A DNA stretch of 64,000 bases from Butyrivibrio sp. (GTDB taxonomy: Bacteria > Bacillota > Clostridia > Lachnospirales > Lachnospiraceae). Shown here in pieces: positions 43,607 through 52,314 of the stretch. A program made the translations under genes and the position numbers. The stretch covers positions 771 through 64,770 of the forward strand of contig SVFY01000010.1 of assembly GCA_015056625.1 (NCBI GenBank), given 5' to 3'. How positions within the stretch are numbered: the first letter of the stretch is position 1; every line of letters begins with the position of its first letter. The notes under the pieces were generated by a model, which was not told the origin of the DNA, did not search any database, and saw only the letters and a program-made list of their open reading frames with translations.

Positions 43607-44209
43607 ATGAGTTTGATACCTTACGTCATTGAACAGACCAGCCGTGGTGAGAGATCTTACGACATCTACTCAAGGCTGTTAAAAGAAAGAATCGTATTCC
43701 TTGGTGAGGAAGTTAATTCCACATCAGCAAGTATCGTAGTTGCTCAGCTTCTTTTCCTTGAGGCTGAGGATCCTAACAAGGACATTCATATGTACATCAA
43801 TAGCCCAGGAGGAGAGATCACTTCCGGAATGGCTATTTACGACACAATGAACTACATCAAGTGTGATGTCAGCACAATCTGCATCGGTATGGCAGCAAGT
43901 ATGGGAGCATTCCTTCTTGCAGGTGGTGCTAAGGGCAAGAGAATGGCTCTTCCTAACGCAGAGATCATGATCCATCAGCCACTTGGTGGAACACAGGGTC
44001 AGGCTACTGAGATCGAGATCGCAGCAAAGCATATCCTTAAGACAAAAGAAAAACTCAACAGAATGCTTGCTGAGAACACAGGTAAGCCTTACGAGCAGGT
44101 TTGCGCAGATACAGAACGTGACAACTGGATGAGCGCTCAGGAAGCTCTTGACTATGGACTTATCGATTCAATTGTTGAGAATCGTCCAAGAGAAAAAGAA
44201 GATAAATAA
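43607..44209 (+). CDS. clpP: ATP-dependent Clp protease proteolytic subunit
   Basis: A 200-residue serine peptidase forming the 14-subunit barrel. The catalytic triad is visible: Ser in [11 protein letters not shown], His in [10 protein letters not shown], Asp in TERDNW. Works with ClpX encoded 19 bp downstream. RBS aaggagt. Length and sequence typical. Confidence 0.97.
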   Translation: MSLIPYVIEQTSRGERSYDIYSRLLKERIVFLGEEVNSTSASIVVAQLLFLEAEDPNKDIHMYINSPGGEITSGMAIYDTMNYIKCDVSTICIGMAASMGAFLLAGGAKGKRMALPNAEIMIHQPLGGTQGQATEIEIAAKHILKTKEKLNRMLAENTGKPYEQVCADTERDNWMSAQEALDYGLIDSIVENRPREKEDK

Positions 44210-44228
44210 TTAGTTTCAAGGAGAAAAG

Positions 44229-45497
44229 ATGGCAAAAAATTCCGGAGAGATCAGGTGCTCTTTTTGTAATAAGACACAGGATCAGGTGAAAAAACTTATA
44301 GCAGGTCCTGCTGGAGTTTATATTTGCGATGAGTGCGTAGACATCTGTGCAGATATCATTGAGGAAGAGTTTGAAGATGAGCCTGTTTCTGCCAAGGGAC
44401 AGGAGATCAATCTTTTAAAACCTGTTGAGATCAGGAACTTCCTTGATGAGTATGTGATCGGACAGGAAGAGGCTAAAAAGGTTCTTGCTGTATCAGTTTA
44501 CAACCATTACAAGAGAGTACTTGCTCCAAAGAGTGATGATAAGAGTGAAGTTGAGCTTCAGAAGTCCAACATCATCATGATAGGACCAACTGGTTCAGGT
44601 AAGACATATCTTGCTCAGACCCTGGCTAAGATCATCAACGTTCCATTCGCCATTGCAGATGCCACAACTCTTACAGAGGCAGGCTATGTAGGAGAGGACG
44701 TTGAGAACATTCTTTTAAAGCTTATCCAGAACGCTGATTACGATATTGAGAGAGCTCAGTACGGTATCGTTTATATCGACGAGATCGACAAGATCACTAA
44801 AAAGAGTGAGAACGTATCCATCACCAGAGACGTATCAGGTGAAGGTGTTCAGCAGGCACTTCTTAAGATCGTGGAGGGAACTGTTGCATCTGTTCCACCT
44901 CAGGGCGGAAGAAAGCATCCACATCAGGAGCTTATCCAGATCGACACCAGTAATATCCTCTTTATCTGCGGCGGAGCTTTCGATGGTCTTGATAAGATCG
45001 TAGAGGCAAGACTTGACCGCAACTCAATCGGCTTCAACGCTGAGATCGCAGACAAGTCAGAGCGTGAGATCGGAGAGGTCCTCAAAGAGGTTACACCTCA
45101 GGATCTTGTTAAGTTCGGACTTATCCCTGAGTTTGTAGGCCGTGTGCCTATCACAGTAACTCTTGAAGGTCTTTCAAAAGAGGCACTGGTGCGCATCCTT
45201 ACAGAGCCAAGAAACGCTCTTGTTAAGCAGTATCAGAAGCTGTTTGATTTTGATGATGTTAAGCTTACATTTGAGGATGAGGCCGTTGACAAGATCGCAG
45301 CCATGGCTTACGAGAGAGAGACTGGAGCCAGAGGCCTTCGCTCCATAATGGAGAAGGCTATGATGGATGTCATGTACGAGATCCCATCAGATGATTCCAT
45401 CAACGAGTGCGTCATAACAGAGGCCTGTGTTGAGGGAACCAGCCAGCCACTTATTGTAAGAGGCAAAGAGCAAAAGAAATTAAAACCAGCGAAGTAA
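44229..45497 (+). CDS. clpX: ATP-dependent Clp protease ATP-binding subunit ClpX
   Basis: A 422-residue AAA+ unfoldase. N-terminal zinc domain with [14 protein letters not shown] and ICDECVDIC; Walker [10 protein letters not shown]; Walker [11 protein letters not shown]; the IGF-like loop and a C-terminal sensor 2 with TGARGLRSI. Delivers substrates to ClpP. Starts after ttcaaggag. A terminator follows; lon, which often comes next in Clostridia, is not here. Confidence 0.97.
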   Translation: MAKNSGEIRCSFCNKTQDQVKKLIAGPAGVYICDECVDICADIIEEEFEDEPVSAKGQEINLLKPVEIRNFLDEYVIGQEEAKKVLAVSVYNHYKRVLAPKSDDKSEVELQKSNIIMIGPTGSGKTYLAQTLAKIINVPFAIADATTLTEAGYVGEDVENILLKLIQNADYDIERAQYGIVYIDEIDKITKKSENVSITRDVSGEGVQQALLKIVEGTVASVPPQGGRKHPHQELIQIDTSNILFICGGAFDGLDKIVEARLDRNSIGFNAEIADKSEREIGEVLKEVTPQDLVKFGLIPEFVGRVPITVTLEGLSKEALVRILTEPRNALVKQYQKLFDFDDVKLTFEDEAVDKIAAMAYERETGARGLRSIMEKAMMDVMYEIPSDDSINECVITEACVEGTSQPLIVRGKEQKKLKPAK

Positions 45498-45502
45498 TAA
45501 AC

Positions 45503-45533
45503 AGGGCTGTGGATCAATTCCACAGCCCTTTTA
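45503..45533 (+). terminator. terminator of the clpP-clpX operon
   Basis: AGGGCTGTGG (45503-45512) and CCACAGCCCT (45520-45529) with T4 after. Confidence 0.88.
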
Positions 45534-45577
45534 AATTTCTTTAGGACGTTACAATTCAAGCAGCGGGATATGAAGTT

Positions 45578-46060
45578 TTACCTTCCGATAGCTTTATTTG
45601 GTGTGTTGTAGCCCTTTAGGGATACGGCCTGAGCGTATTCTCCAAAGGAACCTTTGTTGGTGAAGTACATTTCTTTTTCTTCAGGTCCTGAAAGACCTAT
45701 TCGTAATACTTCAGCATCTATCTCATCAATAGTCATGGTCCACTTTTCATCGTGGCACTTGAATTCAAGAGATAGTGAGTTTGAAGGTTCTGCAGAATCT
45801 ACCTTTGTCTTGCCATGAGACTTCTGAAGAATGTTATAGATAGCTGGCAGGTTATCCTGATGTACCTTCACTGTACCATCTGGTCCATCAGCTACGCAGA
45901 TATCTGATTCGTTACAAAGTACAAAGACGTCGACCTTAAACTTTCTGATGCGGCCTGACTCAATAAGTAGTCCGGCTATCAGGACTGCAGAAAGCGCCAA
46001 CGCTGTGATCACTGCTCCGAAAATAATCCCCGTTTTCTTGTTGTTATCAAACTTTTTCAT
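45578..46060 (-). CDS. small membrane-anchored protein, function unknown
   Basis: A 160-residue product I do not recognise. Residues about 13-33 form one membrane helix (FGAVITALALSAVLIAGLLI); the remainder is an extracytoplasmic domain with mixed strands (VDVFVLCNESDICVADG, LEFKCHDEKWTMTIDE). No catalytic motif. It follows engB on the minus strand after a 39-bp gap and may share its transcript. Confidence 0.6.
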   Translation of the reverse strand: MKKFDNNKKTGIIFGAVITALALSAVLIAGLLIESGRIRKFKVDVFVLCNESDICVADGPDGTVKVHQDNLPAIYNILQKSHGKTKVDSAEPSNSLSLEFKCHDEKWTMTIDEIDAEVLRIGLSGPEEKEMYFTNKGSFGEYAQAVSLKGYNTPNKAIGR

Positions 46061-46099
46061 ACATATTCCTTTCTGACTGACATAGTTGCAAGTTGATAT

Positions 46100-46726
46100 T
46101 CATTCCTGTGTTGTGGTTTCCCCATCACCACTGCCACTTGCCTCTGCAAGTAGCTCATCCATGAAATCATAGATCTCGTCCCTTCCATCTTTAGAAAGAG
46201 CTGAGTATGGGAAGATCTTTATATCATCAGGAAGACCCAGAGTCTGGCGCAGCATATTAAGGTGTTTCTCGTGCTGGCTCTTTTTGATCTTGTCAGACTT
46301 AGTGGCGATGATCACTGGCTGGAAGCCCTGGTGCACGATCCACTGATACATCTGAACGTCATTGGCTGATGGCTCATGACGGATGTCGATAAGAAGGAAT
46401 ACCCTAAGGAGTTGCTTGGAGGTATGAAGGTATTTTTCAACCATCTTGCCCCACTGAGCCTTGACCTTCTCCGGAACTCTGGCAAAGCCGTAGCCTGGAA
46501 GGTCCACCAGATAGAATTCATTGTTTATGTTGTAGTAGTTGATAGTCTGTGTTTTACCTGGCTCCTGAGAGGTGCGGGCGTAGTTCTTGCGGTTCATGAT
46601 ACCGTTTATAAGAGAACTCTTACCAACGTTACTCTTTCCGGCAAAAGCAAACTCGGGATGTTTGTTCTCCGGGAGCGTACTTGTTATTCCACAAACTGTT
46701 TCAAGGTTTACATTCTTAATTACCAT
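46100..46726 (-). CDS. engB: ribosome biogenesis GTPase YsxC/EngB
   Basis: A 208-residue GTPase needed for 50S ribosome assembly. G1 GKSNVGKSSLIN, G2 region RTSQEPGKTQTINYY, G3 VDLPGYGFA, G4 TKSDKI and G5 SALSKDG are all present. RBS cggag on the minus strand. In many Firmicutes this gene follows clpX-lon; here it faces the clpX operon convergently. Confidence 0.95.
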   Translation of the reverse strand: MVIKNVNLETVCGITSTLPENKHPEFAFAGKSNVGKSSLINGIMNRKNYARTSQEPGKTQTINYYNINNEFYLVDLPGYGFARVPEKVKAQWGKMVEKYLHTSKQLLRVFLLIDIRHEPSANDVQMYQWIVHQGFQPVIIATKSDKIKKSQHEKHLNMLRQTLGLPDDIKIFPYSALSKDGRDEIYDFMDELLAEASGSGDGETTTQE

Positions 46727-46845
46727 AGTTTTTTCTCCGTGTTAATGTTGCAATTAAGTATAACATAAAAGGTCTTAAAACGCGCCTCTGCCTGTAAATA
46801 ATGTGTTATCATTATATTGATAACTTCTTATGGAGGGAACACAAT

Positions 46846-47460
46846 ATGGAAAAACTAAAAGCTCTTAAATGGAATCATATAATTGAAGCTCTGATAATGA
46901 TTGTCATAGGCTGCGTTCTTATTTTCTGGAGCAATGCCAGTCTCGTAATAATGGCGAGAGCTCTGGCAGTTTTACTGGTACTGGCAGGCGGCGTCATGAT
47001 CATCAGCTATTTAGTGCACAAGGAGAGGACCATCGCTATGAGCGGCGGCTTTGCCCTGGGAGTTGTGGTTGCAGTCATTGGTGTATGGATTTTCCTAAAG
47101 CCTGACACCTTCACAGACCTGATCCCCAAGCTCTTTGGAGTGTTTATCCTTCTTAGCGGACTTATGAATCTGTGGCAGACAATTTCTCTTGTCAGATATA
47201 AATATGGCTACTGGTGGGTATCACTTATCCTGGCACTTATCACGGTAGGGCTTGGAGCATTTCTTTTGTTCTATCCATCTGTGGTAAAAGAGCTGCTGGT
47301 TAAATTCATTGGTGGATTCCTTGCCTATGACGGCCTTTCCAATCTCTGGACCATATCAAGGCTTGGTAAGTTTGAAAGAGCTGTGAAAAGAGAAATGAAA
47401 GACGCTGAGGCAGTGGATACCACAGCAGAAATAGTGTCATCAGACAGCGCAGAAAAGTGA
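46846..47460 (+). CDS. DUF308 (HdeD-like) membrane protein
   Basis: A 204-residue protein with about six short TM helices paired as two three-helix units (WNHIIEALIMIVIGCVLIFW, GVWIFLKPDTFTDLIPKLFG, and so on), typical of the DUF308/HdeD family. HdeD in E. coli is an acid-stress protein; in Firmicutes the role is unknown. I place the start at ATG 46846 behind tggaggga. The earlier in-frame start at 46801 has no ribosome site. Confidence 0.82.
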   Translation: MEKLKALKWNHIIEALIMIVIGCVLIFWSNASLVIMARALAVLLVLAGGVMIISYLVHKERTIAMSGGFALGVVVAVIGVWIFLKPDTFTDLIPKLFGVFILLSGLMNLWQTISLVRYKYGYWWVSLILALITVGLGAFLLFYPSVVKELLVKFIGGFLAYDGLSNLWTISRLGKFERAVKREMKDAEAVDTTAEIVSSDSAEK

Positions 47461-47494
47461 GAAATATAGTTGATATTCTGATAGAAAATTTGTG

Positions 47495-47524
47495 TTGACG
47501 TCCTTAACACTTTAGTGCTACAAT
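47495..47524 (+). promoter_or_regulatory. promoter of the T-box leader
   Basis: TTGACG (47495-47500), 18 nt, TACAAT (47519-47524). Transcription would start near 47531, just before stem I of the T-box. Confidence 0.65.
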
Positions 47525-47530
47525 TTGCTA

Positions 47531-47801
47531 AACCAATGAGAAAGAGGAGTACTTCATTTATGAAGCTCACAGAGAGCGGCCGGTGGTGAGAGGCTGCAGT
47601 GGATGAGTGAAGGAATGGGCTTTTGAGGGCGAAGCAAAATGGCAATTGCCAGAGTAGTATTCGACGGGAACTCCCGTTACAGAGTAGAGGAAGTGGTAGC
47701 TTTCTCATGAGGGATCGGTTTTACCGATAAACAAGGTGGCACCGCAGGATGATAATACTCCTGTCCTTGTATGAAACTTCATACAGGGACAGGATTTTTT
47801 T
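47531..47801 (+). promoter_or_regulatory. T-box riboswitch, UGG (tryptophan) specifier
   Basis: Senses uncharged tRNA and controls the downstream transporter by antitermination. Stem I has AGTA (47549-47552) facing GAA (47613-47615), the loop-E pair, which places the specifier codon at TGG 47616-47618, followed by a purine. AGAGAG and GGTGGTGAGAGG give the distal stem I motifs. Stem III is ATCGGT/ACCGAT. The T-box AAGGTGGCACCGC lies at 47733-47745. The terminator is CCTGTCC..TGTATGAA with TTCATACA..GGACAGG (47760-47793) then T7. The 9-mer ATGAGAAAG (47536-47544) is also perfectly complementary to CTTTCTCAT at 47700-47708. Confidence 0.9.
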
Positions 47802-47904
47802 ATTCCACAAAAAAACTGCTGATGTGCAGGAATGCCAAGGCAACAAAAAAGTCCATGTCCCTAAACTACACTATTTTCGCCGAAGATCGGCAAGGAGGAC
47901 AAAA

Positions 47905-48462
47905 ATGGACGTACAGAGCACAGAAAGAAGAGAAGTAGTAGTCGAGGAGAAAAAGGGTCTTGCTAACACCAGAAACCTTATTCTCGTGGGAGTCATGATG
48001 GCAGTGGGCATCGTTCTTAGGATGTTTGCAGGAGTCATTGCCCTTGGCAACATGCACCCTAATTTCCTTATCGCAACATACTGCCTGGCTATTCTTATCA
48101 TCAAGCCAAACCTTAAAGAGGCAGCAGCCATCGGACTTATTTCAGGAGCGATCTCACAGATCGGAACATCAATGCCATGGCTTGGACTTGGCTCTGAGAC
48201 CCTTGGAGCTATCGCAATGTGTCTTCTTATAAGGATGGTTATTCCTAAGTATGTTAAGCCAGTTGTTTGCACATTCCTTGCAACTCTGGTTTCAGGATTT
48301 GCATTTGTTGGACTTGCAGCACTTACCTATGCTAAGCCAATGCCAGGAGCACAGTTTGTGAGCATGGCTATCGTAACTATCGTGACAGCCCTTCTTAATA
48401 TGGTAATCGTTACAGTACTTAGCATTCCAGTTAACAAAGTTATGGGGAACAAAGAAGACTAA
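47905..48462 (+). CDS. tryptophan ECF transporter substrate-binding subunit (TrpP-like)
   Basis: A 185-residue polytopic membrane protein, an S component that captures the substrate for the ECF module encoded next. Five or six TM helices; the pattern LILVGVMMAVGIVLRMF and HPNFLIATYCLAILII resembles the TrpP family. Specificity for tryptophan is inferred from the UGG T-box upstream. ATG 47905 has aaggagg; an in-frame upstream start at 47749 overlaps the T-box terminator and is not used. Stop and next start share one base (TAATG). Confidence 0.82.
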   Translation: MDVQSTERREVVVEEKKGLANTRNLILVGVMMAVGIVLRMFAGVIALGNMHPNFLIATYCLAILIIKPNLKEAAAIGLISGAISQIGTSMPWLGLGSETLGAIAMCLLIRMVIPKYVKPVVCTFLATLVSGFAFVGLAALTYAKPMPGAQFVSMAIVTIVTALLNMVIVTVLSIPVNKVMGNKED

Positions 48463-49301
48463 TGATCTCAGTAAAGAATTTAGGATTTGTATATCAGGGC
48501 GGCAAAACAGCTGCCCTTGATGGTATCAATATTGAAATAAAAGATGGAGACTTCCTAGGGATTACCGGCACTTCAGGTGCCGGTAAAACTACGTTTACTT
48601 TTGCATTAAACGGTATAATCCCCCAGAAGATAAAAGGGGATTTTTACGGAGCAGTTACTGTAGATGGTGTGGATACAGCTGAGCACCCTGCAGAAGAATT
48701 TGCAAGGAAAGTGGGACAGGTTTTCCAGGATATCGATTCCCAGATGGTTGCATCTGTAGTGGAGGATGAGATTCTCTTTGGCCTTGAGAACTTTGGAGTT
48801 CCCCACGAGGAGATTGGACTGAGGGTTGACAAAGTCCTTAAGGAACTGGGAATAGAGGACCTTAGAGACAGAGAAATTTCAAGCCTTTCAGGCGGACAGA
48901 AACAGAAGGTTGCCATAGCATCCATGCTGGCTCTGGAACCTGAGGTGATAGTACTTGATGAGCCCACAGGAGAGCTTGATCCTGAGAGCAGCAGAGAGAT
49001 ATTTAAAATACTTACGGCCCTTAACAGGGACAAGGGTATAACAGTAATAATTGTCGAGCAAAAGATCATGCTCCTTTGCGAGTATGTTAAACATATGATG
49101 GTCCTTGATAAGGGGAAGATCGCCTTCTACGGAACACCTAAGGATATGGCTTCTTCCATTGATACCTTCAAGAACCTTGGCATCAACGTCCCAAGAGTAA
49201 CAGAGCTTTCAGCAGCACTTATCAGCGAAAAGATATATGACGGAGACGTAGCCCTGACAGTGGACGAAGCAGAAAAAATGGTCAGGAGGATACTGAAATG
49301 A
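48462..49301 (+). CDS. ecfA1: ECF transporter ATPase A1
   Basis: A 279-residue ABC ATPase energising the ECF transporter. Walker A GTSGAGKTT, signature LSGGQKQK, Walker B VIVLDEPTGELD, H-loop region after. Overlaps the next ATPase gene by four bases (ATGA). The ATPase pair plus EcfT form the ECF module; as these are in one operon with the S component, the transporter is probably dedicated (group I) rather than shared. Confidence 0.92.
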   Translation: MISVKNLGFVYQGGKTAALDGINIEIKDGDFLGITGTSGAGKTTFTFALNGIIPQKIKGDFYGAVTVDGVDTAEHPAEEFARKVGQVFQDIDSQMVASVVEDEILFGLENFGVPHEEIGLRVDKVLKELGIEDLRDREISSLSGGQKQKVAIASMLALEPEVIVLDEPTGELDPESSREIFKILTALNRDKGITVIIVEQKIMLLCEYVKHMMVLDKGKIAFYGTPKDMASSIDTFKNLGINVPRVTELSAALISEKIYDGDVALTVDEAEKMVRRILK

Positions 49302-50116
49302 TACGTTTTGAAAAAGTGACATTTGGTTACTCCGAAAAGAGACTTATCCTTGATGACCTTTCGTTCCAGATCCCCAAGGGTGATTTTGTGGCTCTCATTG
49401 GAGCCAACGGCGCAGGAAAGAGCACCATCAGCCGCCTTGTAAATGGACTATTACACCCCACAAAGGGTCATGTATTTCTCAATGGAAAAGACACTTTGAA
49501 GACCCCATCCAGTACTCTTGCAAGGGACTGTGGATTTCTTTTCCAGAATCCGGACAGGCAGATCTGCGAAAACACGGTGAAGGATGAGATAGCTTTTTCT
49601 ATGAAGGCTCAGGGCTGGCCTTTGGAAAGAATAGAGGAAAGGACCAGGGAGGTTCTTGAAACCTTTGACCTTGATCCTACTTGGTTTCCATTTTCGAGAA
49701 GCCGCGGAGAGAGGCAGAGGATCGCTCTTGCAAGTGTCCTCGCCTGCGAGCCCCAGCTCCTTATATTGGATGAGCCAACAACGGGCCTTGATTACCTTGA
49801 GTGTATCCGCATTATGGATTATGTTACAATGCTCAATCAGGAAAAGGGCGTTACAGTCCTTATGGTAAGCCATGACATGGAGCTTGTTCAGTCCTATGCC
49901 AAGAATGTCCTGATCCTGAACCACGGCAAGATCCTTGGCCAGGGACCTACCAATGAGATGATGAAAAATGTTGAGGTCCTGAAAAGGGCAAGAGTTCTTC
50001 CGGCACAAATCCCGGAGCTGGCTCTTCGCTTTGGTGATGAGTTTAAGGATGTATTTACAGTTGAAGATATGCTTGCAGCAATTAAGAGCAAGGCTGGGAA
50101 GGGAGGCGCGCTATGA
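49298..50116 (+). CDS. ecfA2: ECF transporter ATPase A2
   Basis: A 272-residue ABC ATPase, partner of EcfA1. Walker A GANGAGKST, Q-loop, Walker B LLILDEPTTGLD, His switch in VSHDME. The signature is altered: RSRGERQR replaces the usual LSGGQ, keeping Ser, Gly and Glu-like positions. Overlaps its neighbours at both ends. Confidence 0.9.
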   Translation: MIRFEKVTFGYSEKRLILDDLSFQIPKGDFVALIGANGAGKSTISRLVNGLLHPTKGHVFLNGKDTLKTPSSTLARDCGFLFQNPDRQICENTVKDEIAFSMKAQGWPLERIEERTREVLETFDLDPTWFPFSRSRGERQRIALASVLACEPQLLILDEPTTGLDYLECIRIMDYVTMLNQEKGVTVLMVSHDMELVQSYAKNVLILNHGKILGQGPTNEMMKNVEVLKRARVLPAQIPELALRFGDEFKDVFTVEDMLAAIKSKAGKGGAL

Positions 50117-50880
50117 ACCTTTTAAACTATGTGCCAGGGGATAGCTTCCTTCATAAGCTCAACCCTGTGACCAAGCTTCTGGCGGCTTTCCTTTATGGAA
50201 TTGCAGCAATCATCTGCGGAAACGTAATTGCGGAGGTGGGCTTCATTGTACTGATGATCCTGATTTCTGCCACCTGCGGAATTGCGAAAAGAGCTATCCT
50301 CCTTACAAGGAACCTGTTCTTTTTGGGACTTATCATGTTCGTGATACAGCTCTTTTTCGTAAGGGACGGAGAGCCACTTTTGGTAATTGGGGGCTTTGTC
50401 CTGTTCACTACAGGAGGCCTTAAGAGCGCGTTGCTTCTGTCACTTCGCGTAATTGCTGCCATGCTTCCTTTGATGCTGCTTTTTGCCATAACACAGATGA
50501 ATGATCTGTGTAACGCCCTGGTAAAGAGACTTCACCTGCCCTATCGGTATGCGTTTATTGTCACCACCGCCTTTCGCTTTGTGCCTATCTTTGCCACAGA
50601 GTTCCATGATATTCAGGATGCCCAGAAGGCAAGAGGCGTAGACTTTGATACCAAAAACATCTTCAGGAAGATCGGGCTTGTTGCGCCGCTGTGCGTACCT
50701 CTCCTGGTGTCAAGCCTTAAGAAGGTTGACGTATCAGCCATGTCAGCTGAGATGAGGGGATTTGAACTTAGGGGCTACAAGAGCGGATACAAGGAGTACC
50801 CATTTGGATTCAGGGACCTTATGACTGTTGTGGTGCTGGTTCTTCTCATTGCCGTAACTGCAGTATTTTTAAAAGCCTGA
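50113..50880 (+). CDS. ecfT: ECF transporter transmembrane subunit EcfT
   Basis: A 255-residue membrane protein joining the two ATPases to the S component. Two coupling-helix signatures of EcfT appear in the C-terminal half: AQKARGVDF (A-R-G type) and MRGFELRGYKSG (second A-R-G like motif). Four to five TM helices. Ends the ECF operon; the larA-like gene follows after 38 bp. Confidence 0.9.
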   Translation: MNLLNYVPGDSFLHKLNPVTKLLAAFLYGIAAIICGNVIAEVGFIVLMILISATCGIAKRAILLTRNLFFLGLIMFVIQLFFVRDGEPLLVIGGFVLFTTGGLKSALLLSLRVIAAMLPLMLLFAITQMNDLCNALVKRLHLPYRYAFIVTTAFRFVPIFATEFHDIQDAQKARGVDFDTKNIFRKIGLVAPLCVPLLVSSLKKVDVSAMSAEMRGFELRGYKSGYKEYPFGFRDLMTVVVLVLLIAVTAVFLKA

Positions 50881-50918
50881 AATTATAGTCAGGACAGATT
50901 AAAATGTGAGGTATGATC

Positions 50919-52199
50919 ATGGATTATACAGCTATGATGAAATATGGAACTGAAGAAGTTGAGATCAAGATAAAGGGCGCATCATCTGTGGAAGTGTTAA
51001 ATCCGGATCCGATGCCTGAGATCGAGGATGTGGAGGCTGCATTTTTGGCCTGTGTTACGGATAAGGCCATCGGATCAGAACCTTTGAAGGACAAGATAAG
51101 CACTAAAGATAAGGTTACGATTGTAGTATCTGACATCACCAGAAGCTGGATGCACCAGGGGGACATAATAACCCTCCTTGGACATTACCTTCACGATGAG
51201 ATGAAAGTGCCATTTGAGAACATCACCATCCTCATCGCTCTTGGCACTCATAGGAAGTCAACGGAGCAGGAAAAAGAGATAATTGCAGGCTCCTACATGT
51301 ATTCAAACGTTACTGTATTAGACCACGACTGTGACGCTGAGTGCACCTATGTGGGAACAACCTCCCGTGGTACGGAAGTTCGTGTAAACCCTCTTGTGGT
51401 TGACCGTAAGGTCATCGTGGTTGGTGGAACAGTGCATCATATGATGGCAGGCTTTGGAGGAGGAAGAAAGAATATCCTTCCGGGAGTTGCTTCAAGAAAG
51501 ACCATCAGGCAGAACCATCAAAGGGCCCTTGATCCCAACATTGCTCACTCAGACCCAAGGGTTGGATGTGCTCTTTTGCAGGACAATCCCATAAATGAAG
51601 ATATGAATGAAGCAGCAGCCTTAGTGGATGTCACTTACGGCATCAACATTGTGGTTGCCACAAGCGGCAGGTTCAGTGGTCTCTTTGGAGGAGACCTCTA
51701 CGAAGCCTGGAAGGAGAGCTGTCTCTTCCAGAAAAAATGCTACGAAAAATGGATCGATCACGAGGCAGATATCGTTATTGTAAGTAGCGGAGGAGCTCCC
51801 AAGGACATGAATCTTTATCAGGGCTGTAAGGGCATGATGAATGGAATGCGCGCAATGAAGGAAGGTGGACAGATGTTGTGGCTCTGCAAGTGCCCTGAAG
51901 GGTGCGGCGCCCCTGATTATACAGCCTGGCTTGCACCCCTCAAGGAAGGTCGCTTGGACCCTGCCCTCAGAGCAGACTTTACCATCGGAGGCTTTATCTT
52001 TTACCTCACTGTAGAGAACCTCAAAAAGGGCGAAGTAAGGATCCTCACCACAATCGAAAACGACACCACAGAGCCAATGGGCATGAAAGCTTTCACTGAC
52101 GCCTCTTCATTTACGCAGGGCATAGATTTTACCGGCAAATCAGTTTACATCATTCCTTACGGCGGCAGCGTCGTCCCAATGGTTGAGGGCGTCGACTAA
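50919..52199 (+). CDS. LarA-family (nickel-pincer) racemase
   Basis: A 426-residue protein of the LarA/DUF2088 family, whose founding member interconverts L- and D-lactate with a nickel-pincer cofactor. DITRSW, ALGTHRKS, DHDCD and GGTVHHMMAGFGGGRKNILPG are the conserved blocks, including the histidines and lysine near the cofactor. I do not see larB/C/E cofactor genes in this window. LarA homologues also act on other hydroxy acids, so lactate is not certain. Start ATG 50919 (GAGG at 50908-50911); ATG 50913 is too close to that site. Confidence 0.88.
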   Translation: MDYTAMMKYGTEEVEIKIKGASSVEVLNPDPMPEIEDVEAAFLACVTDKAIGSEPLKDKISTKDKVTIVVSDITRSWMHQGDIITLLGHYLHDEMKVPFENITILIALGTHRKSTEQEKEIIAGSYMYSNVTVLDHDCDAECTYVGTTSRGTEVRVNPLVVDRKVIVVGGTVHHMMAGFGGGRKNILPGVASRKTIRQNHQRALDPNIAHSDPRVGCALLQDNPINEDMNEAAALVDVTYGINIVVATSGRFSGLFGGDLYEAWKESCLFQKKCYEKWIDHEADIVIVSSGGAPKDMNLYQGCKGMMNGMRAMKEGGQMLWLCKCPEGCGAPDYTAWLAPLKEGRLDPALRADFTIGGFIFYLTVENLKKGEVRILTTIENDTTEPMGMKAFTDASSFTQGIDFTGKSVYIIPYGGSVVPMVEGVD

Positions 52200-52200
52200 A

Positions 52201-52314
52201 CAAGGCAAGGGGCGGTTCTGCTGACACGGGGACGGTTCTACTGTCAGGTTTTATTTTGATAAAACCTGACAGTAGAACCGTCCCCGTGTCAGCAGAACCG
52301 CCCCCGTGTCTTGT
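52201..52314. repeat. GGGGACGG palindrome, two-shell copy
   Basis: Arms of about 54 bp pair around a four-base centre (TTTG): an inner unit with TGACA..CGGGGACGG..TGTCA inside an outer unit (GGGGCGGTTCTGC). It lies between the convergent larA-like and LacI/GGDEF genes, touching the stop codon of the latter (52314-52316). Confidence 0.92.

Noticed and set aside
52201-52314. ordinary intrinsic terminator
   Set aside because: The arms are far longer than terminators, no T-run follows on either strand, and the same sequence recurs at other loci.
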